DNA of 64,000 nt from Arcobacter aquimarinus (GTDB lineage: Bacteria > Campylobacterota > Campylobacteria > Campylobacterales > Arcobacteraceae), in assembly GCF_013177635.1 (NCBI RefSeq), contig NZ_CP030944.1, positions 1,364,001 to 1,428,000 of the forward strand, in the 5' to 3' direction. The position numbers and the translations under genes are program-made. The notes beneath the pieces were generated by a model. The model ran no database searches, had not been told where the DNA came from, and saw only the letters and a program-made list of their open reading frames with translations. This document shows positions 25,277 through 34,252 of the stretch, one piece after another. Position 1 is the stretch's first letter. Every line of letters begins with the position of its first letter.

Positions 25277-26437
25277 ATGATTTTAAGAGAAAAATTCTCA
25301 CCAACTTGTTTTTTATCAGCACTTGGTGCTGGAGGATTAAGTGTTTCATTTTTTATGTATTTGATGTTTTTAGTTCCTCACCCAACTACTCCAATGGCAA
25401 CTTATGATTATATAATGCCTGCTTTATTAAAAGCAGATTGGTTATCTTTTGTAATATCTTTTTCATTGGTTTTTATAATTGCCTTTGCTTTTTTGCATTT
25501 CAAACTTTTGATTTGGAATACAAAACAATATAATTTATATAAAAAAACTGATGCTTATAAAAGCTTGATTAACTCAAATGCACAAATAAGTTTGATGACT
25601 CTACCATTAACTTATGCTATGACAATAAATGTTTGTTTTGTTTTAGGTGCTGTTTTTATTCCTGGTCTTTGGGGTATTATTGAGTTTTTATTTCCTTTTG
25701 CTTTGATTGGATTCATTGTTGTTGGATATTTTGCTTTAAAAATATTTTTTGAATATTTCTCAAGACTTTTAACAACAGGTGATTTTGACTTTACAAAAAA
25801 CAATAACTTATCTCAAATGATTTCAATATTTGCTCTATCTATGATAGCTGTTGGATTTGCAGCACCAGGAGCTATGAGTCATAATATTGTTGTTAATTCT
25901 ATTGGTATATTTGGAGCTTTATTTTTTGCTTCATTAGCTATTTTATTAATGTTAATAAAACTAACTATTGGTTTTAAAAGTATGTTAGAACAAGGTTTAA
26001 ATCTTGAAGCAGCACCATCTATATGGATTATTATTCCAATTTTAACCCTATTAGGAATTACATTTATTAGAGTATCTTTTGGACTTGACCACAACTATAA
26101 TACACCTTTAGATAAATCATCTTTATTTGTATTTACATCATTTGTTTTATCTTTACAAATTATCTTTGGAATTTTAGGTTATATGGTTATGAAAAAAATG
26201 GGATATTTTGAAAAATTCATAGAATCAAATGACAAATCAGCTCTTTCTTTTGCACTTATTTGTCCTGGTGTTGCATTCTTTGTTTTTGGTATGTTTTTTG
26301 TAAATTTTGGACTTTCATTTAATGCAATTGTTGCTAAATATTCTATTGCCTATTTTATTTTAATGATTCCATTTATTTATATTCAAATTAAAACTATTAT
26401 CTATTTCTTCAAACTATACAAAAAATTTTCATTCTAA
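25277..26437 (+). CDS. Polytopic membrane protein, possibly TsoY/TDT-like
   Basis: The 386-residue protein has about ten membrane helices and a short cytoplasmic end. It opens SPTCFLSALGAGGLSVSFFMYLMFLVPHP, which resembles the TehA/SLAC1 (TDT) carriers in length and helix count. A Campylobacterota group I recall as 'TsoY family' would also fit, but I cannot confirm this. A DsrE-like periplasmic protein follows 108 bases downstream on the same strand, beyond a terminator, suggesting a role in sulfur or selenium compounds. The function is otherwise open. Confidence 0.6.
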   Translation: MILREKFSPTCFLSALGAGGLSVSFFMYLMFLVPHPTTPMATYDYIMPALLKADWLSFVISFSLVFIIAFAFLHFKLLIWNTKQYNLYKKTDAYKSLINSNAQISLMTLPLTYAMTINVCFVLGAVFIPGLWGIIEFLFPFALIGFIVVGYFALKIFFEYFSRLLTTGDFDFTKNNNLSQMISIFALSMIAVGFAAPGAMSHNIVVNSIGIFGALFFASLAILLMLIKLTIGFKSMLEQGLNLEAAPSIWIIIPILTLLGITFIRVSFGLDHNYNTPLDKSSLFVFTSFVLSLQIIFGILGYMVMKKMGYFEKFIESNDKSALSFALICPGVAFFVFGMFFVNFGLSFNAIVAKYSIAYFILMIPFIYIQIKTIIYFFKLYKKFSF

Positions 26438-26464
26438 AAAAGAGAAGTAATTTACTTCTCTTTT
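26438..26464. terminator. Terminator after the polytopic membrane protein
   Basis: AAAAGAGAAGTAA (26438-26450), T, TTACTTCTCTTTT (26452-26464): a perfect 13-bp inverted repeat ending in T, right after the stop codon. Confidence 0.8.
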
Positions 26465-26545
26465 ATCTTTATATAAGTTAAAACTATCTAAACTATATAA
26501 GTTTTAATTATTTTATTAAAACAATTTATTATAAGGTTTTCTAAT

Positions 26546-26974
26546 ATGAAAAAAGGTTTATTAGTTTTATTATCATCTTTAGTTTTATCAACTGCTGCTG
26601 TTTCAAATGAAAATAGTGCAAAAGGTTTAAATGTTTTAGTAACTGCAAAAGAGACTCAAACTCAAATGATGGCTATGGTCTTATCTACAATGGCATTAAA
26701 ACAAAACAAAGAAGTAAATGTAACATTATGTTCAGATGCAGGTGATTTAGCTGTAAAAGGTATGGAAAGTTCTACTTTAAAACCTCAAGATAAATCTCCA
26801 AAAATGTTACTTGAAGGGTTAATCAAACAAGGAGCAAAAGTTCAAGTTTGTCCTTTATATTTACCAAATGCTTCAAAAGATGAATCTGTATTACTAGAAG
26901 GTATTACGGTTGCAAAACCAGCTGAAGTTGCAGCTAGATTATTAGATAAAGATTATCAAAATATAAGTTATTAA
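26546..26974 (+). CDS. Periplasmic DsrE-like protein
   Basis: The 142-residue protein has a signal peptide (MKKGLLVLLSSLVLSTAAVS). The mature part follows the DsrE/DsrF fold: LNVLVTAKETQTQMMAMVLSTMALKQNKEVNVTLCSDAGDLAV, then GLIKQGAKVQVCPLYLPNA with a conserved Cys at the expected place, and ending in AARLLDKDYQNISY. DsrE proteins relay sulfur atoms. Here the export signal places the protein in the periplasm, which is less common. It lies between two terminators and is probably transcribed alone. Confidence 0.75.
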   Translation: MKKGLLVLLSSLVLSTAAVSNENSAKGLNVLVTAKETQTQMMAMVLSTMALKQNKEVNVTLCSDAGDLAVKGMESSTLKPQDKSPKMLLEGLIKQGAKVQVCPLYLPNASKDESVLLEGITVAKPAEVAARLLDKDYQNISY

Positions 26975-26975
26975 T

Positions 26976-27000
26976 AAAAAGAGTGAAATTCACTCTTTTT
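26976..27000. terminator. Bidirectional terminator between the DsrE-like gene and the convergent gene
   Basis: AAAAAGAGTGAA (26976-26987), A, TTCACTCTTTTT (26989-27000): a perfect 12-bp inverted repeat with T runs on both strands. It touches the stop codon of the minus-strand gene. Confidence 0.82.
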
Positions 27001-27361
27001 ATGCAGTTTTTTGTTTACTTTTTTTTCTTTTTTCCCAAAAATCTGCTTTTATTTTTCTTCTAGCTTCTACTTCTTCTTTTACTGCGAAAGCTTTTGTAGA
27101 ATCTACTTCTGGTCTTTCAATGACAGTAATTTTTCCTTTTAGTTTAGGATTTAATCTAAAAAATTCATCAAAATCAATCTTATAAACCATGTCTTTATTA
27201 TGTAATTCTGCATGTTTTGGATATTTTAGTATATAACAGTCACTAAAATCTTTATTTATTATTCCTTTTTCAGCAAGTCGTTTAAATATATCATATTTAA
27301 AAATTAAATAACCCATAGTAAAAATACTCATTGAATAAAAAACTTCCCTAATATGTTCCAA
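26999..27361 (-). CDS. Hypothetical protein with N-terminal hydrophobic segment
   Basis: The frame of 120 residues starts at a TTG; an internal ATG at 27329-27331 (MSIFTMGYLIFKYD) is a fair alternative, and neither has a strong ribosome site. The N-terminus is hydrophobic and could anchor the protein. The rest is highly charged (LKGKITVIERPEVD, then a KKSKQKTA tail). I do not recognise the family. It stands alone between a terminator and the nfeD gene. Confidence 0.6.
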   Translation of the reverse strand: MEHIREVFYSMSIFTMGYLIFKYDIFKRLAEKGIINKDFSDCYILKYPKHAELHNKDMVYKIDFDEFFRLNPKLKGKITVIERPEVDSTKAFAVKEEVEARRKIKADFWEKRKKSKQKTA

Positions 27362-27418
27362 ATCACACCCATTTAAAAATTATTTTTTTAGAATTCTAAT
27401 GATTTTCAACTTAAACAT

Positions 27419-27844
27419 CTATCTTTTCTCAATAGTTGCATGATTTTTTGAAGTTTTTAAAACTATAACTTTTTCACCTTCTATAAACTCTTTTTCATCA
27501 ATTTTTGAATCGATTTCCCAATATGTTCCTTTATAAAAAACTTTTGATTTTTTTATTTCACCTACTCCTTTTTCATTTAAAAAATCATCTGTAAGCTCCA
27601 TTTTTGATTTTAAAAATGACTCTAAAGCCTTTTTTCTTAAAAAAATTATTAATATTAAAGAGAGTAAACAAACCATTGCTATTTGCCAAATAGCATCAGA
27701 AAAAGGATAAATATAACTAATTATTCCAACTAAAATAAAGCCTATTCCAAACCAAATAACTATAAAAGAGACTATTAAAGCTTCTAAAGCTATAAAAGCA
27801 ACTCCTAAAGCTATGAGTATATATGGATCTATAACACTAAGCAT
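27419..27844 (-). CDS. NfeD-family membrane protein
   Basis: The start at 27842-27844 (MLSVIDPYILIALG) has AAAGG at good spacing and overlaps the SPFH gene stop. The product of 141 residues has about three membrane helices (ALGVAFIALEALIVSFIVIWFGIGF, and SLILIIFLRK) and a C-terminal OB-fold (GVGEIKKSKVFYKGTYWEIDS, EGEKVIVLKTS). NfeD proteins work with SPFH proteins in membrane microdomains. The neighbour at 27837-28766 is such a partner. Confidence 0.87.
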   Translation of the reverse strand: MLSVIDPYILIALGVAFIALEALIVSFIVIWFGIGFILVGIISYIYPFSDAIWQIAMVCLLSLILIIFLRKKALESFLKSKMELTDDFLNEKGVGEIKKSKVFYKGTYWEIDSKIDEKEFIEGEKVIVLKTSKNHATIEKR

Positions 27845-28766
27845 TATTAGCCTTTGAATCACTTATTCCTTTAAAAAACGCATCTCCTAAAACAGAAGTA
27901 GAACCTATTATTTGTGTCACATCATAAGGTAAAATCATTTTATTAGTGCTATTACTTTTAGCTAAAGCTTCAAATGCTGCTACTCTATCTTTTGCTAGTA
28001 AAAATTCTGCTGCTTTTTCATTTTCCATCATAGAAATATTTATAAGTCTCATAGCCTCTTGTTGTCCAGCTGCTGTTTGTTCTTGTTCATATCTTTTTGC
28101 ATCTGCCATTCTTTCTATTGCTTCTGCTTTTAAAATTTCACTTTGTTTAAAAGCCTCTGCTTCTCTAATTTGTGCCTCTTTTTGTGCTTCTGCTTTTGTT
28201 TGAATAGCTCTTTTTTCTCTTTCTGCTTCCATTTGCATATTCATAGCTTTTTCAATAGAAGGAGGTACTGAAATATCGGCTATTTCAACTCTTGTTACTT
28301 TTATTCCCCAGTTTGTTGCTGCACTTCCTAGTTCTGTTTGAAGTTTTGCATTTAAAGTCTCTCTATTTGATAAAGTATCATCTAAATCCATCCCACCAAT
28401 TTCAGCCCTTAAAGTAGTCATTGCAAGATTTGCTATTGCATTTTTAAAATCTACTACATTATAAGTTGCTTGAACAGCATCATCAACTTTACAAAAAACT
28501 ATTCCATCAATAGAAATATTTACATTATCTTTTGTAATAACAGATTGTTTTTCAATATCAACTAACTGCTCTCTTGAAGTTAAAACGGCTCTTACACTAT
28601 CAATTATTGGAATTATTATATGAAATCCACCATGTAAAACTTTGTGATATTTTCCTAATCTTTCTACTAAAAATAGATCAGATTGTGGAACTATTTTGAC
28701 ACCTTTTATGATTATTATTACTGCAAAAAATATTATTGCAATAGCAAGAGCTAAACTTTCTTCCAT
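27837..28766 (-). CDS. SPFH/band 7 membrane protein, QmcA-like
   Basis: The 309-residue stomatin-like protein has one N-terminal membrane helix (about 4-20). The SPFH domain follows (VPQSDLFLVERLGKYHKVLHGGFHIIIP, EQLVDIEKQSVITKDNV), then a helical segment with MEAEREKRAIQTKAEAQKEAQIREAEA. It organises membrane microdomains and may influence proteases such as FtsH. It is paired with NfeD, which overlaps its 3' end by 8 bases. Confidence 0.88.
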   Translation of the reverse strand: MEESLALAIAIIFFAVIIIIKGVKIVPQSDLFLVERLGKYHKVLHGGFHIIIPIIDSVRAVLTSREQLVDIEKQSVITKDNVNISIDGIVFCKVDDAVQATYNVVDFKNAIANLAMTTLRAEIGGMDLDDTLSNRETLNAKLQTELGSAATNWGIKVTRVEIADISVPPSIEKAMNMQMEAEREKRAIQTKAEAQKEAQIREAEAFKQSEILKAEAIERMADAKRYEQEQTAAGQQEAMRLINISMMENEKAAEFLLAKDRVAAFEALAKSNSTNKMILPYDVTQIIGSTSVLGDAFFKGISDSKANNA

Positions 28767-28803
28767 TTGAAATCCTTTTTCTTAATCTAAATAACATTAT
28801 ATT

Positions 28804-29655
28804 TTAAATAATTATATTTTTCAAATTTAAATTAAATTTATTTCCAAATTCTAAAGTTTCTATATTTATAGTAATTTTATTTTTATCACAAAACTCTTTT
28901 ACCATAGCAAGTCCTAATCCAAAACCATCATTTGAAGGATTTTCTTGAAAATATTTTTCAAAAACTATAAATAGATTTTTTGTATCAATTTTTTCACCAT
29001 TATTATAAATAGATAAAATAGAATCTTTAAAAGTAATTTCAACAAAAGGATTATCTTTTGAGTTATATTTTATGGCATTAGAAATTAGATTATCAATTGT
29101 TTTTTCAAAACCATTCAAATCGCTTAAAAGAATTTTGTTTGGAACATTTACAATAATCTTTGTATCTTTTTTTATATCATCAAATTTATCACAAGATTTA
29201 AAAATTATTTCATCAAGATAAAACTCTTGTTTTTCTATTTTATCTATCTCTTTTTTTATATTATATTCCATAGTTTCGTAGAGTTTTAAAAGGTTATTTG
29301 AAGCTTGTTTTATTCTTTCAAGGCGTTTAATACTTTTTTCATCTTTTATTGTTTTTTCTAAAAGTTGTATGTTCATTTGTATAGTTGAAACAGGAATATT
29401 TAGTTCATGAATTGTCTCTTTTATACTAAGTTCTAATTTTTCATCACTTTTAAAAAGTGGTTTTAAAATAGAGATTGAAAAACTTAAAAAAATTGCTAAT
29501 CCTAAAAATATTAAAGGAATAATTACATAAATGAAATTCTCTTGATTAAGTCCAAATTTTGAGATAAAAAAATAATTTAAATATAAAACAACAACTAAAC
29601 AAAAAGTAAAAATTATGGAAATAGAGATTAAAAAATCTTTTTTCTTAGAATTCAA
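28804..29655 (-). CDS. Sensor histidine kinase
   Basis: The 283-residue kinase has two membrane helices (about 11-30 and 43-64) with almost no periplasmic domain, so it probably senses within the membrane or inside the cell. The H-box is ETIHELNIPVS, with His followed by Glu-Leu-Asn instead of the usual ELRTP. The ATPase domain has NLISNAIKYNS, YNNGE and GFGLGLAMVKEF. The start is TTG at 29653-29655, overlapping the response-regulator stop by 11 bases, after AGGA. Confidence 0.85.
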   Translation of the reverse strand: MNSKKKDFLISISIIFTFCLVVVLYLNYFFISKFGLNQENFIYVIIPLIFLGLAIFLSFSISILKPLFKSDEKLELSIKETIHELNIPVSTIQMNIQLLEKTIKDEKSIKRLERIKQASNNLLKLYETMEYNIKKEIDKIEKQEFYLDEIIFKSCDKFDDIKKDTKIIVNVPNKILLSDLNGFEKTIDNLISNAIKYNSKDNPFVEITFKDSILSIYNNGEKIDTKNLFIVFEKYFQENPSNDGFGLGLAMVKEFCDKNKITINIETLEFGNKFNLNLKNIII

Positions 29656-30307
29656 TTTTATATCCTACACCTTTGATATTTAATATACTCTCCTTATTTT
29701 CAAAAAGTTTTTTAATTTGATTAATATAAACTCTAATAGAACCTTCACTATAATCTTCACTTGTTGCCCAAAGTTTTGAAATAATCATCTCTTTAGTAAC
29801 TATTTCACCTCGATTTTCAATAAAAAGTTCCATTAATTCCAATACTTTAACAGGAAGGTTTAAATCTATATCATTTTCATAAACTCTTTTATTTAAAGGA
29901 TTAAAAGTTAAAGTATTAGATAATTTGATGATATCAAATCTCTTTTTATTTCGTTTTAATAAAGCTTTTATTCGTAAAAGTAACTCATCTAAATCAACAG
30001 GCTTTTTTAAATAATCATCACAGCCTTTTAAAAAAGCATCTTGTAAAGTATCTTTATCTTTATATGAAGTTAAAAATATAGTAGGAGTATTATCAGAACT
30101 ATTTCTTAGTTGTTGAAGTAAATCTAAACCATTTATTTTGGGAACATTTATATCAAAAATATATAAATCATAATTTTTTTCAAAATTTAAATTTAAGCAT
30201 TCTTGTCCATCATTCGCAATATCGACTTCAAACTCCTCATCATTCAAAAAATCTTCTAAAGTTGAAGCAAAAAGTTCATCATCTTCTAAAACTAATATTT
30301 TATACAA
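29645..30307 (-). CDS. OmpR-family response regulator
   Basis: The 220-residue regulator has a receiver domain (LEDDELFASTL, phosphorylated Asp in LYIFDINVP, TSYKD, KKPVD) and a C-terminal winged helix (NLPVKVLELMELFIENRGEIVTKEMI, GSIRVYINQIKKLFE, GVGYKIEF). It is transcribed before the kinase gene. The target genes are unknown. Confidence 0.9.
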   Translation of the reverse strand: MYKILVLEDDELFASTLEDFLNDEEFEVDIANDGQECLNLNFEKNYDLYIFDINVPKINGLDLLQQLRNSSDNTPTIFLTSYKDKDTLQDAFLKGCDDYLKKPVDLDELLLRIKALLKRNKKRFDIIKLSNTLTFNPLNKRVYENDIDLNLPVKVLELMELFIENRGEIVTKEMIISKLWATSEDYSEGSIRVYINQIKKLFENKESILNIKGVGYKIEF

Positions 30308-30417
30308 TAACTATCCTTTTTTGTAAGAGTATAGTAAAAAAGAATTAAATTTGTGTTAAATTAATTATTTTTATATCTTATTTTAAGTTTTTTAATATAT
30401 AATTCTACTCTGTTTTT

Positions 30418-30494
30418 GCTGGTGTAGCTCAGTTGGCTAGAGCAGCTGATTTGTAATCAGCAGGTCGGGGGTTCGACTCCCTTCACCAGCTCCA
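30418..30494 (+). tRNA. tRNA-Thr (TGT)
   Basis: A full cloverleaf with encoded CCA is present. The acceptor arm GCTGGTG pairs with CACCAGC, the D-arm has AGCTCAGTTGG, the anticodon loop TTTGTAA carries TGT (30452-30454), and the T-arm has GGTTCGACTCC. A TATAAT (30398-30403) upstream is the likely -10. It is a single tRNA gene with no neighbours in an rRNA operon. Confidence 0.97.
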
Positions 30495-30505
30495 TCAAAA
30501 AAATA

Positions 30506-30850
30506 TTAATTATTTGGATTTTCGAAGAAAATATAGTTCGTTGAATAATCTGAAAATTCAAAATATACTTTTTTCTCATTTTCATCTTTTTTAAAATTTA
30601 AATTTTCATCTAAGTAACCATAACCATACCTATAAGGTCTAGCTAATTTATCTTCAGTAGCATTTGCAGTTGATAGTTTATCAATAGCTATGAATCTTTT
30701 TACAAGTTTTTCACCAGCGTAAATTTCTAAAACTCCATTTACGCCAGTCCAATTTTGAACATATCTACTTATCTTATTTTGTTTTTCTTCACAACCTGTA
30801 AAAAATAAACCTAAAATACTAAATATTAAAATCAGTAAAATATTTTTCAT
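30506..30850 (-). CDS. Hypothetical lipoprotein downstream of glyS
   Basis: The 114-residue protein has a lipoprotein signal peptide with lipobox FTGC (Cys20). The mature part contains WTGVNGVLEIYAGEKLVKRFIAID, then RPYRYGYGYLDENLN and KKVYFEFSDYSTNYIFFENP. No known domain is recognised. It begins 2 bases after the glyS stop without its own strong site, so it is probably translated by coupling to glyS. Confidence 0.78.
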   Translation of the reverse strand: MKNILLILIFSILGLFFTGCEEKQNKISRYVQNWTGVNGVLEIYAGEKLVKRFIAIDKLSTANATEDKLARPYRYGYGYLDENLNFKKDENEKKVYFEFSDYSTNYIFFENPNN

Positions 30851-30852
30851 AT

Positions 30853-32868
30853 TTAAATTGTAATCTCTTTAATATCAGCTATTTTTCTAAATCCTTGATA
30901 AACTAAACCAATTAGATTTTTTCTATTTGTTTTAATTTTTTCATTTTCATGATTTACAAATACATTATCAAAAAAGTTATCAAGTTGTGGTTTTAAAGCA
31001 AATAAAGCTTCTAATTCTTCATCTACAGTAACGTATTTTTTAAATTGTGCTTCATGGAATTTTGTATATAACTCTTTCTCTTCTTTATTTTCTAATAAAT
31101 CTTCATCAATTGTAAGTTTAACTGATGTATCAATATCCTTGATAATATTTGCAACTCTTTTAAATGTTGCTACATAATCTTTAAAGTTGTCACTTTGCAC
31201 TATTGGATTTAATGCACAAATTTTTTCAGAAATTTTATAAATATCTGTTTCTCCACTTGCAAGAACTGCTTTTAATACAGTTGGATTAACTTCAAAAATT
31301 TTAAATAATCTTTCATTGAAAAATTCAACTAATACTTTTTTATCTAAATTTTTATAGTTATAAGATAATTCATCAATAATTTTTGATAAATCAATTGATA
31401 ATTTATGTTCCATTGCAATTTTTACAATTCCAGCTGCTGCTCTTCTCAATGCAAAAGGGTCTTTTGAACCTGTTGGAATTTTTCCAACACTAAATAATCC
31501 CATTAAATTATCAAGTTTATTTGATAAAGCAACTATTGAAGAAAATAGATTTGATGGAAGTTCAGAATCTTCACCATCTGGTAAATATTGCTCTTTAAGT
31601 GATGTATAAACTAATTCATCTTCACCTGCAAGTTTTGCATAGTAATATCCCATTAATCCTTGAAGCTCTGTAAATTCATAAACCATTTCAGACATCAAGT
31701 CAGCTTTTGAAAGCATTACAGCTTTTTGTAAAAGTTCTTTTTCTTTTAATTCAAAAATATCCGCTAAATAAGAAGCAATTTTTGCTTCTCTTTCACATTT
31801 TTCATACATAGAACCAAGACCTTCAACAAACACAAGTTTTTTAAGTCTTTCATTTGATAAACCATTTTTAATATCATTTTTATAAAAGAACATAGCATCA
31901 GCAAGTCTAGGTCTTAATACTTTTTCATTTCCAGCAATTATATATCCAAAATCATCTGTTTTTGAGTTTGAAACAACTATAAAATTGTTTGTTAAATTTC
32001 CATCTTTATAAACTGCAAAATATCTTTGATTTTCTTTCATAGAAGTTACGATTACTTCAGGTGGAAGCTCTAAAAACTCCTCATCAAACTTTCCAATTAA
32101 AGCTGTTGGATACTCTGTTATTGCCACAACTTCTTCTAATAATTCAATATCAATTTCTATTTTAATATTATGTCTTTGTTCAATATCTTTCATTTGAGAA
32201 AGAATTCTCTCTCTTCTTTCATCTGGATATAAAATAACTCCATTTTTATCAAGTTTGCAGAAATAATCACCTGCAAAAGAGTAAGAAAATGGCTCATAAG
32301 AAACCATTCTATGTGCAAATGAAAAATTAGAAGATTTAACTCCAAAAAGTTCAGCATCAACTATTTCTTCACCTAAAATTATAGATAAACTTCTGATTGG
32401 TCTAATAAAACTATCAGTTCTACTTGCCCATCTCATAGATTTTCCAAAGTTTAAAGAAGCAATAAATTCATTTACCATATCATTTAGTAAAGTTTTTGAT
32501 TCACTACCAACTACTTCTTGCTTAAAATATAGAACTTCTCCTTTACCTAAATCAATTTTGTCTAAAGCACTAATATCAACTCCACATTTAGCAGCAAAAC
32601 TAATAGCTGCTCCAGTTGGAACACCATCTTTATAAGCTATTTTAACAGGAGCTCCATATTGTTCAACTATAGAATCTTCTTGTTTAACTTGAAATTCTCT
32701 ATGCCATAATACTAATCTTCTTGGTGTATAATAGAAATCAAAATCACATAAAAGTCTATTTTTTTCTAAAATATCACTCCACTTTTTTTCAATATTTGGT
32801 AGTTCATTTAAAAATGGAATCGCTGGTAATTCTTCTACACCAATCTCAATTAATAATGGTTTATTCAT
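30853..32868 (-). CDS. glyS: Glycine--tRNA ligase beta subunit
   Basis: The 671-residue beta subunit pairs with GlyQ to charge tRNA-Gly. Family blocks include LLIEIGVEELPAIPFLNELPNIE, GAPVKIAYKDG, KSMRWASRTDSFIRPIR, PEVIVTSMKENQRYFAV, RLADAMFFYKNDIKNGL and KLDNLMGLFSVGKIPTGSKDPFALRRAA. The C-terminus carries the anticodon-binding region. glyQ is elsewhere, as in other members of this group. A 51-residue membrane protein gene overlaps its start. Confidence 0.96.
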   Translation of the reverse strand: MNKPLLIEIGVEELPAIPFLNELPNIEKKWSDILEKNRLLCDFDFYYTPRRLVLWHREFQVKQEDSIVEQYGAPVKIAYKDGVPTGAAISFAAKCGVDISALDKIDLGKGEVLYFKQEVVGSESKTLLNDMVNEFIASLNFGKSMRWASRTDSFIRPIRSLSIILGEEIVDAELFGVKSSNFSFAHRMVSYEPFSYSFAGDYFCKLDKNGVILYPDERRERILSQMKDIEQRHNIKIEIDIELLEEVVAITEYPTALIGKFDEEFLELPPEVIVTSMKENQRYFAVYKDGNLTNNFIVVSNSKTDDFGYIIAGNEKVLRPRLADAMFFYKNDIKNGLSNERLKKLVFVEGLGSMYEKCEREAKIASYLADIFELKEKELLQKAVMLSKADLMSEMVYEFTELQGLMGYYYAKLAGEDELVYTSLKEQYLPDGEDSELPSNLFSSIVALSNKLDNLMGLFSVGKIPTGSKDPFALRRAAAGIVKIAMEHKLSIDLSKIIDELSYNYKNLDKKVLVEFFNERLFKIFEVNPTVLKAVLASGETDIYKISEKICALNPIVQSDNFKDYVATFKRVANIIKDIDTSVKLTIDEDLLENKEEKELYTKFHEAQFKKYVTVDEELEALFALKPQLDNFFDNVFVNHENEKIKTNRKNLIGLVYQGFRKIADIKEITI

Positions 32869-33016
32869 CTATTTTATCCTTATTCAAATTCTTTTTTTCA
32901 TTTTCTTCAATTCTATCAGTATGTTTTTTTATTTGTTGTCTATTAAAATTGATTATAAACATAGCAACCATAATAATAAACATAATAAGTATCACTGTAT
33001 CTAATATATCTTTCAC
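32861..33016 (-). CDS. Small single-pass membrane protein upstream of glyS
   Basis: A frame of 52 codons starts at GTG (33014-33016) after AGGA with a 5-base spacer. The ATG two bases upstream closes at once. The product has one membrane helix (VILIMFIIMVAMFIINF) followed by a basic/acidic tail (RQQIKKHTDRIEENEKK). The stop overlaps the glyS start by 8 bases, so both are likely in one operon. No family recognised. Confidence 0.7.
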   Translation of the reverse strand: MKDILDTVILIMFIIMVAMFIINFNRQQIKKHTDRIEENEKKNLNKDKIDE

Positions 33017-33064
33017 ATTTATCCTATTTTTTATCTCTTAAAAGGTAAAGATTTTACCTAAAAA

Positions 33065-33442
33065 TCACTTATTGCTAAGTAAATCTCTATAAATCACACC
33101 ATCTATTTCATTTTTAGAAATATTTTCTAACTCTTCATTTGAATCTATAATTGCCAAAATTTTAGAATCATACATATAATTGTCTGCTATTTTTTGTAAT
33201 TTTTTTGCAAGTTTCTTCTTACTAATTATATATTTAGCATTTAAACTATTTGAATATATAGCTTCTTTTATATCATGTACAACCACTGCAAATGATAATT
33301 GATTTTCATAACAATACTTTAATAAACTATCTTTATACACAAATAAAAGAATACTATTTGCTTTTGTATTTTTTATATCTTCAATTTCTTTTATATTAGA
33401 AAAATTTTCAAAAGGAACTAATTTATCACCGATTATAATCAT
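33065..33442 (-). CDS. Hypothetical protein conserved in gene order with rsmG-ribA
   Basis: The 125-residue soluble protein starts MIIIGDKLVPFENFSNI and alternates beta and alpha segments: ANSILLFVYKDSLLKYC, SFAVVVHDIKEAIYSNSLNAKYIISKK, KILAIIDSNEELENI, IDGVIYRDLL. There is no signal peptide or membrane segment. The pattern suggests a small Rossmann-like or PLP-less fold, but I cannot name a family. It follows the PP0621-like gene by 10 bases and has AAGGAA upstream. Confidence 0.7.
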   Translation of the reverse strand: MIIIGDKLVPFENFSNIKEIEDIKNTKANSILLFVYKDSLLKYCYENQLSFAVVVHDIKEAIYSNSLNAKYIISKKKLAKKLQKIADNYMYDSKILAIIDSNEELENISKNEIDGVIYRDLLSNK

Positions 33443-33452
33443 ATTTTTTTCC

Positions 33453-33671
33453 TTATTTATTTAATAAACACTCTTTAGAACAATAAAATTTTCCATTACT
33501 TAAAATAGCTTCTTTTTGAGAAACATAAGTTTTACAAGTAGGACATTCAACCATTTCATCTTCTATTTTTTCATCTTTTTTAGTAATAACATCTTTTTCT
33601 CTACCCTTTTTAAATAAAAGAATATAAGCTAAAAATCCTACTACAATAACTGCTAATATTTTTAAAATCAT
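33453..33671 (-). CDS. PP0621-family zinc-ribbon membrane protein
   Basis: The 72-residue protein has an N-terminal membrane helix (ILAVIVVGFLAYILLF) and a C-terminal zinc ribbon made by CPTC and CSKEC (VECPTCKTYVSQKEAIL, KFYCSKECLLNK). This is the PP0621 family layout. Its start overlaps the rsmG stop. Function unknown; the four Cys should bind zinc. Confidence 0.82.
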   Translation of the reverse strand: MILKILAVIVVGFLAYILLFKKGREKDVITKKDEKIEDEMVECPTCKTYVSQKEAILSNGKFYCSKECLLNK

Positions 33672-34252
33672 TATTTACCTTTTACATATAAATAGTTTCT
33701 ATCTTTTCTATTTACTATTTTATAATTATTTACTTTAGCACTTTCAATCTCAACTTCTAGCATACTACCTTTGTAAAAAAGGTATGAGCTATTCTTTTTT
33801 TTGATATTTTTTGTAATATCTAAAAGTAAAGAAGTATTTGTTACTGCTCTTGAAGTTATCAAATCAACTTTTAAATCTTTAACATCTTCTACTCTATTAC
33901 ATAATACAGTTAAATTATCAAGTTTTAAACTAGCTTTTACAAAATTCAAAAAAGAAACTCTTTTTATTCTTGGCTCGATTAAATAAGATTTTACATCTCT
34001 TAAAGCAATTGCAAGTATAAGTCCAGGATAACCTGCACCTGTTCCAATATCTGCAAAACTTTCATATTTATCTATAAAAGTTAAAGGGTATAAAGAATCT
34101 AAAATATTTTCATTTATATCCTCTTTTGTTAATCTTCCACTTAGATTATGAACACTTCCCCATTGTTGTAAAAGTTTTGTAAAAACTTCACAATCACTAT
34201 AAAATTTTTCATCAAATTTTAAATTATTTGATTTAAGTAATTCTTTTAACAT
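33671..34252 (-). CDS. rsmG: 16S rRNA (guanine(527)-N(7))-methyltransferase RsmG
   Basis: The 193-residue SAM enzyme makes m7G527 in 16S rRNA; loss gives low-level streptomycin resistance. Motifs are NLSGRLTKEDINENILDSLYPL, FADIGTGAGYPGLILAIAL, LIEPRIKRVSFL and TSRAV. It is shorter than E. coli RsmG (207), as usual in this group. The ATG overlaps the ribA stop (TAATG). Confidence 0.93.
   Translation of the reverse strand: MLKELLKSNNLKFDEKFYSDCEVFTKLLQQWGSVHNLSGRLTKEDINENILDSLYPLTFIDKYESFADIGTGAGYPGLILAIALRDVKSYLIEPRIKRVSFLNFVKASLKLDNLTVLCNRVEDVKDLKVDLITSRAVTNTSLLLDITKNIKKKNSSYLFYKGSMLEVEIESAKVNNYKIVNRKDRNYLYVKGK

Noticed and set aside
32721-33041. Plus-strand frame across the glyS start (106 codons)
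   Set aside because: It lies opposite glyS and the small membrane gene, both well supported on the minus strand; its product is low-complexity.
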